A stretch of 64,000 nucleotides of DNA from Tilletia caries (taxonomy: Eukaryota; Basidiomycota; Exobasidiomycetes; Tilletiales; Tilletiaceae), in NCBI GenBank assembly GCA_032718865.1, contig JALUTQ010000001.1:1860001-1924000 (forward strand), read 5' to 3'. Below are positions 55,611-64,000 of the stretch, one piece after another (position 1 is the stretch's first letter; every line of letters begins with the position of its first letter). A model generated the notes under the pieces. It did not search any database and was not told the DNA's origin. It saw nothing but the letters and a program-made list of their open reading frames with translations. Made by a program: the position numbers and the translations under genes.

Positions 55611-56656
55611 CGAAAGGTGAAACGAAGTCTAGCGCCCCTTTTGGAGAAGTCTTGTGAAGACAGGAAAAAAATCTTGAGGAAGACTTGGGGGAGCGGCTTG
55701 GGGAAGCACTTGCCAGCTTATGTAATGCACTCTGACCAACTCTATTTTTGGGCGCCGATCTGAGCTAGCGCGTCTCAACAGACCCTGGCGTCTGGCTTTG
55801 TCCACCCATGACCCACGCATGCCATCCTGCTTCACCATGCAGCGTCCTCACCATCCAGCCTCAACACCTCCAGTCACCTACATGTAACGATGACCCGCCA
55901 AAGACGGCGCTGTGGCGTGTTGTCTTTGCACCTTTGCTTGCTCCTTGTCGAATGCGACGATGTTCGATAAAATTGCAAAGACCCGTGACTCGGGTTCGCT
56001 GCGAGACTCACGCTAAAGACCAGCCATTTGAACGTCACGTGACAAGAAGCTGCGTGCCGCTCGAAAATGAGCAAAAAGCTGCCAGAAGTCTCCCTCAGGG
56101 CTCCGTGGCAGGGTTTGCCCAAGTCTTGATGGGGCGAGCCTTGTCCAAGACTTTGGTGCTCAGACTGCCAAAAGTTCCCATGCGCAGTCTCATCGAGCCT
56201 CCATATGATGATTACCAAAGAATTAGGCCCCCCAGGCTTATACAAGACTGGGATTTCGTTGGCGGTGGAGTCAGTGCTGTGATCGGACAGAGGCAAATGC
56301 TGAGCGCTGAGCTGTGGTCGGGGAAAGCCTGTGCGCATGGTGCTGGCACAGCTGCCATGTTGCTTCTCTACGTCGAACTCAGACGGGTATATGAAGAGAG
56401 GTGCGGGAAAGAATCGAAGCTCAACAGCAGGCATGAGTTACAGGCTCGTTCACGAGCCGCGTGGAGGGGAAACAAAAGGAACGAATGGAGAAACCTGGGC
56501 TTGGAAAGGAAGAAGAAGTGACTCAAGTCGAGAAAGGGGGAGAGTGGAGACGGTAACACAAGAAATCAGAATTTGTGAACGGATTTGGCGAGTCAGGAGA
56601 AGGAAAGGCGACGTCCTCAAGCAGCAGCTTGGTTCTGGTGCAGAGGAGGACAGAAC
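55611..56656. other. intergenic, no supported gene
   Basis: A 237-codon plus-strand frame (55808-56521) and a 186-codon minus-strand frame (56434-55874) overlap here. Neither shows a recognisable domain, and the region is probably 3' flank of the next gene. Confidence 0.4.
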
Positions 56657-59600
56657 TCAGCCCTGGGAAGAGAATCCCCAGCCAAAGGTTGATCGAAGAT
56701 TCGAGTTGGACGTCGAGTGCTGCGAGTGTTGTTGTTGATGTTGCTGCTGCTGTGGCTGCTGCTGATGTTGCTGCGGTTGCTGCGCCTGTGCCGCGGCAGT
56801 GCCGCTGTAGCCAGAAGGCCCAAAAGCATTCCAGTACGAGCTCGCACCCGTGTTCGAAGCAGCTTGCTGCTGCTGATGCTGATGCTGCTGTTGGTGCTGT
56901 TGCTGCTGTTGCTGCTGGTATTGACGCTGTTGCTCCTGTGCCGCAGCCACCGTTCGAGCAGCGTTCGCAGCAGAGGCACCATACCCTGAAAGCGCATGGA
57001 TTCCAGCAGTCGAGCTGGCAGAGTAGCTAGGCCGATGCGTCGAACTCGAAGACGAGGTCGAAGAAGCGTAGTCATGATTACCGCTTCCCGATCGTACGGC
57101 CGCTTGCGTCCCAAAACCGGCGATGCTGCCGCCGCCGTGAGCGTGGGTATGAGCGTGGTTGGCAGCGACGGTAGTGGGCCGCATGTTACTGCTGCCCCTC
57201 GAGTGCGTGCCTGCTGCCGCAGCGTATTCATCCACTCCGCTCCCCGTTGACGCAGTTGTACCACGTGCTCCTGCTTGCGGTGAGGGCGTCAGGGACAAGT
57301 AGCCAGTCCGCTGTGAAGCGTGCTGTTCTTGCTGCTGCTGCGTCTGCGTCTGAGAAGCGGCAGCTGTCGAGCCCGAAGGCTGATACCAGCTTATCCCATC
57401 ATGGCCCTGCTGTGTGCTTGCGTAGCCACCGTGAGTCGCAGCTTGCTGGTGACCCTGATACGCAGATCCCGTGTCCGCAGCGCTTGAAGCGCGCGAAGGG
57501 AGATCGTTTCGCGCCGTCGGATCGGGCGTGTCACCACCCCCAGAGCCAGCCCCGTACGCTGCCGTGCCGAACCCATCAGCCAGAGAGGAGTGGTTGTTAG
57601 AGACAGACTGGCCCATGGTAGGCCAGGCCGAAGCGGCCCGCAACGACGCCGTATATCCTCCGCCGGATTGATTGTTGTTGTGTCCCGTATCGCCGCCCTC
57701 GAGGGTGGAAGCAGTATTGGCGGCAGAGGCATAAGGTGACCCCGACTCAGCATGTGCAGTCGGAACTGCGGTGGCAAGCCGCGAGGCGCCTTGTCCAGCC
57801 ACAGCACCGCCAGCTGAAGAAGTCCCGCCCTCCGCTTCTCCTGTACTCTTTGATCGAGGAGCCGCTGCACTGTCACCACCAGCACCACTGCCACTCTGCC
57901 CATCAGTACCACTACCACTTGCGCCACCTCCCGTCCCAGATCCCGGCGCTCCGCCACCCATCACAATCGTCGGCGCCCCCGCTCCCGAGAAGTTCAGCAC
58001 CAAAGGCGTACCCCAGCACGTCGCGCTCTTCGCCACCGTCGGCGAGCCATTCGACGGCTGGCCCATGAACGGCCCCGCATTCAGCGTCACACTCTTGACA
58101 AGCTCCGGATGCTCCTTTGCAAACTTCTCGCTGACTTGCCATCGGCGCAAGGTGGCCGGCAGCGGCACCGTAACCGGCGTCAGGCCGAGCGGAGGCAGAA
58201 TCGAGCGCGAGCGTTTGATCGTCTTCTCCAGATCGGCGATGACCAGCGCAAGTTCCTTCGATCGCCACTCGGGAACGACGGCGCGGGCGGGTGGGCTCTG
58301 TGGCTTGCGCTTCTTCCCACCTTCGCCATCGTCCTTGTCAGCTTCATCCTCCGGAGCCTCTTGCTCTCCGTCCGTCTCATCTTCGCTGACAGCTTCCAGC
58401 GCAGTGGCGGTTTCAATGTCCGTGCCTGCCCAGCCCTTCCGCTTCTTGAGCTCGACCTCCCGTTGCGTTCGACGACTCTTACGACGTGCAACGCGACGTT
58501 GCCGAATATTGTAGACAGTTCGGGACCTTTCCTTCTCAGGGTCCTTCGCCGCCTTCTCTCCAGTAGCCCCGGCTGCCGGAGCAGCAGAGGTCGAAGCAGC
58601 AGATGCATCCGCCGCTGCATCGCTCTTCACAGCTCTCTTCGTGTACTTCCGCTTGGTAGCAACAGTTCCGTCCGCCTTCTCCTTTCCTTTGCCCTTGCCA
58701 TTCGCATCTCCCTGCGCAGCCGCACCCGCAGCGGAAGTCTCGGCTGTCGCAGGAGCTGCATTTGTAGCAGAAGCAGTAGCAGTAGCGGAAGCCGAAGCCG
58801 GAGCCGCAACGGTAGACGTAGTCCCGGCAGCCGGTTCAGAGTCCTTAGCCAGCGCATTGGCCTGCTTCCCGTGCCGTCGCACCTCGAAGTACGATCGCTT
58901 GATAGCATTCAGGGCCACGTCCGGGTTCCGCCGAACAGGGTCATTCGGAATACCATGCTTGTCCGGATCCGCCAAGATCCGGTCACGCAGTCTGACCAGA
59001 TATCCTGCGATCGTAGGGTTGGTAGGCGGCAAGTTCCAGTCCAGACGGACTTTGCGGGTGCCAACGGTTTCCCGCGGCGGTCGTTTGTCGGCCGGAAGGG
59101 TTTCCCACGCAGCGAGCTGTTGCTCTGTCGGGTCGAAACGCGGCCAGCGTTCTTCGGGAACACCGTGGCCTGGGAAGGGAGGCCACTTACGGTCGCTCAG
59201 GCCCATCTCGGAACGAAGCAGCTCGAGGAAAGCTGATTGCACATCCCGATCCGGTTGATTGACGCGGCTGGCGTCCGTCGAACTGTCAGCAGTGGTCTTA
59301 GCTTTCTTGGTTGGCGAACCCGCAGTGGTATCCGGTGCCGCACTAAGATCAGCAGGGGGCTCAGCGATGGTCGACTTGCGCTTGCGTCCGCGAGCAGGAA
59401 CGGGAGTAGACGATGAAGGCCCTACCGCTGCCTGTTGCTGAAGCTGCTGTGTTTGCGGAAGCACAGGGCGATAGACTGCGGGCGCAGGGACCGGCGCCTT
59501 CTTAGGAGCCTGTTCAGCACGGAGAGCATGTTGTTCGATGAGCTTCTTCCATCGGACAAGATGTTCGACTTGGGCGCTGACGCCGCGAAGTTGAGCGTCG

Positions 59601-60878
59601 AGCGTTTTCAGTGCATGTACCAGCGATGCGTCACGCTGCTCGAGAGCTTCGATCCGTTGCTCGACCGGGGCAGACTTTGCTGGCATGGGTGGAAGCGCAG
59701 AAAGAACACTCGTCGTTGCTGAAGCGCTTGCAGAAGCCTGATCGGGGATTGCTGCTGAAACTGGAGCTTGAATACGATTCTGGACTGGAGTGGTGATGGC
59801 AGTACTGGAGCTCGCAAGGGAGGCCTTTTGAGCTGCAGCGGGCGAGGCCTGGGCGAATGTCTTGCCAGTAGGTACAGTGAGAGCAGTGCTCTGCGCAGGC
59901 ACTGAGGCCGAAGAAGGAGTGGGCGCAGGCACAGCTCCGGCTTGAAGTGTCGACGTCGATGCCTGGGCAACAGGAGTACCAGTTGCTGCAGTTGGTGCCG
60001 GCAATCTTGCGGGAGGAGCCGGGGTTGCACTCACACGCGTGAGGGAGCTCTTCACGCGCGCATACTGGTGGAATGTTAGGGATACATGCGCATAAGTGAA
60101 CTGTGTATTCTCGCTCAGTAGTCGAGCAGAAGTCGCTGAACGGGAAACATACCTCTTGAGCGAATTGCTCGAATCGATCGGTGACTACGTCCGTGACTTT
60201 CTGCATGAGGCCGGGCATTATTCCCTTGCGGATACGCTCTTGCATCTGGGGCAGCATGCTGTCGATCTTGTAGTCGAGGATGCGCTCAATGGTCTCCTTT
60301 GTGCGTGCCTGCATACTGGTGAGCTCGGAAGCGGCCGTGGCGCGGCTGAGGGCTGTTGCGTGCTGGAGCGGACTGCCCCGGATGGCGCCAAAGGGCGAGG
60401 AGATGTTCGCTGATGTGGAGGGGCTGGAATCGCGACGAGCGGCGGCTTCTGCGGCGGCATTTGCGATGGCGAACGTACCCGCAGAAATGCGTGTCGTAGA
60501 AGTGTTTGGGGTTGCATCGCCGGGTGTAGAGATTGCTACTGCAGACGACGTCGCTGGGGCTGTTGCTGGTGCGGACCCTTCAGATGCCGGCGCGGCAAGT
60601 GCTGGCTGCGCAGGCGACGCAACAACGCCTGACGAAGGACCGGCTACAGCTGATGTTGTTGCTGCTGTTGGTGTTGTCTTGGGCGAGGCTGCCGACGACA
60701 TCGTTGCGGCGGCTGTCCGTGCAACGGGGGCTCTCCTGCCGGTGGGTGTGGATGCGGCTGCTGCCGTGGCTGCGCGCGTTCCTGCCTTGTGTCCGGCCAA
60801 AGCCAAGGGACTCCCGCTGGATGATCCACTAGCAAGACCTGGTCGAGCTCTGCCGCGTATGTTCTTACGCGGTGGCAT
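56657..60878 (-). CDS. large Q/A/S-rich protein of unknown function, probably nuclear
   Basis: Exons 60878-60153 and 60064-56657 join to 1,377 residues. The head is Arg/Gly and Ala/Thr-rich. A short helical block follows (SMQARTKETIERILDYKIDS, then QKVTDVVTDRFEQFAQE). Around 430-560 there is an ordered-looking segment, DVQSAFLELLRSEMGLSDRK, then TVGTRKVRLDWNLPPTNP and VRRNPDVALNAIKRSYFEVR. A basic stretch RQRRVARRKSRRTQREVELK (about 690-710) and RKRKST/SPTKKAKTT look like nuclear localisation signals. An acidic run (EDETDGEQEAPEDEADKDDG) follows. The last 350 residues are Gly/Ser/Gln-rich with polyQ/H. No catalytic domain is recognised. A chromatin or transcription co-regulator is a guess from composition. 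Confidence 0.7.
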
Positions 60879-62170
60879 TCTCGAGCGCGTACTTCACGCT
60901 CGAGATCGTGGATGGATAAACGACGGCGACGCGTACTCTGACCCCCACCGCGTCTTGGACAGCTACGTGCGCGTCAATGGAAGCTGTATTGAGGGAAGAA
61001 ACGCGTCCTACCTTCGAACGCGACGCGTCGAACCCAGAAGAGGAAGGGCGGGGCGGACGTGCTTGGTGTTGGACTCGCACTCGCTCTCGAGAGTCTTGTG
61101 GTTACGCGTTGGGGGTTGGGGCGGTTGGGGGGTGTTGGGATTTCGGGAGGTGACCGACAGAAATCCCCAGGTGGTGGTGAGGCGATTCAGTGAGGGGAGT
61201 GCTCTCTCGGCCGAGAGACGAGGAATACACACACCTTCAGACGCGCTCCCACGCGGCAGATGCTTGTCACGTGACTTCACGTCCCACCCTGCTGCCCACT
61301 GACTTCCGGAACTCCTTCTTCGCATCCCCGCCGCCGCTGGGGCCGCCGTTTTAAGGAGAGTCTCAGTTCAGAAGATCTTGTCTGGGACCTGGGCGCCAAG
61401 ACGGCTGCGGGCTGCGACATGCTGCTGAGTAACCTGAGTACTGAGTGCTGGGTAAACCGTGGTGTATGTAATCGCCGGTTGTGGAGAAACAAAGGAGAAG
61501 TGGTGCAGTCATCGGCGGTATCGGGTACGCCTCCTTCAGCCAGCGCTCCAGCTTCGCCCTGCTTAAGGTCTTAGTATAGTGTTCTTATTCTTAGGTCTAG
61601 GTGACAACTGACAGCATTCATTATTCAGGTCCCACCACTCACTCACTCCCTCCCTCCCTCCCTCTCGCTCATCCTTCTCTCCCACCTTCGCTCCCGTTGC
61701 GTGTCTGTGGTTCCCCCCTCTTTCTGTTTGCAGGTTCAAATACATCTCGTTCCCGGGCTTCTTCGATCACCATCTAACAAATCACTAGCTGCCACTCGCT
61801 CCTTGACCGGCTCAAGGATCGCCAACAGCAGAGGCAACAGGGTACGTCCTCCATCTCCGCGCCGTAAAACCGACGCACACTGACCCCGTTTCTCTCTTAC
61901 ACACACATTCTCCGACCCCCGCGCGCAGACCCCCCAGAACAACAGAATCTCACTCCATCATCGCCCTGTTCTCATCGACATTAGGAACCCTTTTGTGTGG
62001 CTGTGCCCCGGAACGAAGTCATCGTCTCATCTTCTCACTACTGTAACGCTTGCGCCCCTCCTTCATCCCCAACTCCCGACATTTATCAATCTCTCGACCT
62101 ACGACTCCTCCTTCGGTCTCCCCTTTCCGTCCGTATCTCTCACCAACTCTGACGCACTCAACTTCCCAGC
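60879..62170. promoter_or_regulatory. divergent intergenic region, promoter and leader of the last gene
   Basis: No supported coding sequence. A CT-rich stretch (61,640-61,700) and possible leader introns (GTACGTCCTCC at 61,839 to an acceptor near 61,929) precede the ATG at 62,171. Confidence 0.4.
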
Positions 62171-64000
62171 ATGCGCTCTTCCCCTTTTCAAATGCTCTCG
62201 AAGGCAGCAGCAGCACTCCTCTGCCTCGTCGCTTCCACTTCCGCCTTCTCGCACCCGGATCCTGCCCTGGAAAGGCGGCAGGGCCTTTCAGCCGCTACTT
62301 CCGATCCTTTGGGAACCATCCAGGTCAATAGCCCAGTCCGCCCGCTCCCTACGTGCGCATCAGCTGATATCGAATGGCAGTGGACTGGCGACCTCTCCGT
62401 CTCCAATACGGTCGCAATCTACATTCAGAATCTCGCCGAGTACAGCTTCTCGCGCCGAGACATTGGCGGTGGTGGTTCAGCAGCCCGCTCGTCTCGCATG
62501 CACAAGGTCCGTCGCGGACCCGGCGGCGATACGGCATCGTCTTCGCTCCACATGCTCCATGCTCGCGCAGGCAGTCGGCTCCTTGCGCAGGACATCAGTG
62601 TTGTCGATCAGAACTGGGTTTGGCCCAGCGTCGATGTTAAACCGGGCCTGTACCGCTTCTATATCGTTCTCCAGGGAACAACTCAGCAGGCAACCTTTGG
62701 CAGCACCTCCGCCTTCTCCATCTTGCCCGGTTCAGACACTACCTGTTTGGGTGGAAATCCCGCCGAGACAACTACCACCGCCGATCCGACATGGGCCTTG
62801 GCTCCTGTCGCCTCGTCAACTACATCATCACCCACAGTCGTATCGACGCCATCGCAGTCAGCTGCAGTCAGTTCGACTCCCTCCGTTGCTGCGACCACCA
62901 CCACCGCATCGACGCCCGTCGTCGCACCTGCCACAACCAGCAATGGCTCGACCGCAAATTCCACCTTATCCGGCAACAGCTCATCATCTCAGCCCGCATC
63001 TGGCCTCCACGGTCCCATCATTGCGGCCGTCATTATCCTTCCTCTGTTAGCCGTGGTCGCCCTCGCAATGGGTGCGGTGCACATCCTTAGGAAACGCCAA
63101 GAAGAGAGCTCTTCGCCTTACATTCGTAGTGTCCCCTCCTCGGACGCTCTCGCAGGCTCAGGTGCTGGAGGAGCGGGTGCTTGGGCCGGACGCTTCCTGA
63201 CCAGATCCGCAAGTCGGGGCATGGACACGGATGTCGCGGAGGTACATGCAGAGAAACGCGAGGACAACCGAGACAGTGTCGCCTCGGACGTCTATGGAGG
63301 GATGGGACAGGTTGAGCACCAGCGTACACCTTCGCACGACTCCATGGGACTCGGTCGTCCCAGCATGGCCGAAGTATGCCTCGACGATTCGCCCTATCTC
63401 CACTGCCAGTCGGTCTCGCCGGGACCCACGATGTCAGCCTCGGGCCGACCGAGCATGGCTTCTCTCCGCAGCATGCCCATGTCCTCGCCTATGCCTCTGA
63501 TCATTGAGGACCGTCCCACGGGCCGCAGCTACGACCTGTCGCGCGGTACGGCAGCAACAACCCCGCAAGCCGTGTTCTCTCCCACAGAAAGCGAACAGGC
63601 CTTTTCCACTGGCGGTTGGACGCAGTATGCAAATGTGGGCACGGTCGATGTCGAGGGTGCCCATGCCCTGAGCAAAGATGAGGTCGACGTTATCGGTAGC
63701 ACTCCTTCTTTCGCCAGTCAGCAACAACAGCCCCCTCTCACCCGTGCCCTGCCAATTCCAACCCATCTCGAGACCATCCCTGGCTCCAAGGGTAGCAAAG
63801 GCACCGAAACCGAGGGAACGGCGGACCAGCTCCCACAAACCCTCCTCACCGAGCTCAACAGCGAACCAAGCCCAGAGATGCCGTACCCAGACACGCCTCG
63901 GCCGTATGACACCATGAGGCATGTCGACGAAGGCGCCTCCCACCCTCCCCGCAGTGCGTCGAGCATGGCTAGCAGGAACATCGGCGGAGGAAGCGGTGCA
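62171..64000 (+). CDS. type I membrane protein with Ser/Thr-rich ectodomain, incomplete at the right edge
   Basis: An uninterrupted frame from the ATG at 62171 runs off the window (610 codons). The signal peptide is MLSKAAAALLCLVASTSAFS (about residues 8-27). An ectodomain (about 28-200) has CASADIEWQWTGDLSVSNTV and VDVKPGLYRFYIVLQGTT. A Ser/Thr-rich stalk (about 200-275) follows, with a membrane segment GPIIAAVIILPLLAVVALAM at about 278-297, then HILRKRQEE as stop-transfer. The long cytosolic tail is Ser/Pro-rich (RPSMAEV, RPSMASL). The layout resembles fungal cell-wall stress sensors and related plasma-membrane glycoproteins, but I see no WSC domain. The extracellular block is conserved-looking but unassigned. 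Stop codon not in the window. Confidence 0.75.
   Translation, partial: MRSSPFQMLSKAAAALLCLVASTSAFSHPDPALERRQGLSAATSDPLGTIQVNSPVRPLPTCASADIEWQWTGDLSVSNTVAIYIQNLAEYSFSRRDIGGGGSAARSSRMHKVRRGPGGDTASSSLHMLHARAGSRLLAQDISVVDQNWVWPSVDVKPGLYRFYIVLQGTTQQATFGSTSAFSILPGSDTTCLGGNPAETTTTADPTWALAPVASSTTSSPTVVSTPSQSAAVSSTPSVAATTTTASTPVVAPATTSNGSTANSTLSGNSSSSQPASGLHGPIIAAVIILPLLAVVALAMGAVHILRKRQEESSSPYIRSVPSSDALAGSGAGGAGAWAGRFLTRSASRGMDTDVAEVHAEKREDNRDSVASDVYGGMGQVEHQRTPSHDSMGLGRPSMAEVCLDDSPYLHCQSVSPGPTMSASGRPSMASLRSMPMSSPMPLIIEDRPTGRSYDLSRGTAATTPQAVFSPTESEQAFSTGGWTQYANVGTVDVEGAHALSKDEVDVIGSTPSFASQQQQPPLTRALPIPTHLETIPGSKGSKGTETEGTADQLPQTLLTELNSEPSPEMPYPDTPRPYDTMRHVDEGASHPPRSASSMASRNIGGGSGA

Noticed and set aside
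54880..55690. third hAT MITE with defined ends
   Set aside because: Candidate ends near TGTTCA (54,913) and TGAACA (55,602) lack matching inner repeats and an 8-bp duplication.
55808..56521. 237-codon plus-strand frame
   Set aside because: No motif, overlaps an equally long antisense frame, and biased composition is lacking. Most likely chance.

Overview
The window looks like nuclear DNA of a filamentous or dimorphic basidiomycete fungus. Genes carry many short GT-AG introns, mostly 50-110 nt. The gene set is fungal: NudE, UreF, Mediator subunit 5, vacuolar carboxypeptidase S, UNC93-like and DHA2 transporters, and a Cys-3/Zip1-type bZIP factor. There is no operon structure. Ustilaginomycotina is a guess, not shown.

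The window splits into two compartments. Positions 1 to about 19,650 are repeat-rich and damaged. From the left they hold: a hAT-type MITE with an 8-bp target duplication (159-929); a patchwork of intron-bearing gene pieces (orotate phosphoribosyltransferase, a peroxisomal dienoyl-CoA isomerase split by an ESCRT-III Did2/CHMP1 piece, and a cation-efflux last exon) with frameshifts or stops; four head-to-tail copies of a 1,072/1,073-bp unit (4960-9249); a Crypton tyrosine recombinase with a GCR1_C-like end (13349-9638, minus); and a Fanzor gene (eukaryotic TnpB relative, 14496-19457). The Fanzor gene is cut by a Copia-like non-autonomous LTR element (15696-19227, TSD TGACG), which itself carries a second hAT MITE (16493-17512, TSD GTGGACGC). 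This three-level nest is the main discovery of the window. If the LTR element and one target copy are removed, the Fanzor frame closes exactly, with its RuvC aspartates and zinc finger present.

From about 19.7 kb onward the DNA is ordinary and gene-dense: bZIP factor (+), UNC93-like transporter (+), DHA2 transporter (-), FEN1 (-), vacuolar carboxypeptidase S (+, head to head with FEN1), UreF (+), beta carbonic anhydrase (-), zinc alcohol dehydrogenase (-), NudE (-), a short Mediator 5 (+), a truncated peroxisomal AMP-binding-like protein (+), a damaged four-helix membrane protein (+), an FMN-dependent 2-hydroxyacid oxidase (-), two tandem secreted type-B carboxylesterases (-), an intergenic stretch rich in GGCGTGAA/TTCACGCC motifs, a 1,377-residue Q/A/S-rich nuclear-type protein (-), and a type I membrane protein that runs off the right edge (+).

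The carboxylesterases are a recent duplication whose 3' halves are almost identical over about 1.29 kb, which suggests gene conversion. All exon boundaries given were read by eye from splice signals and frame; for the intact genes the joined exon lengths are multiples of three.
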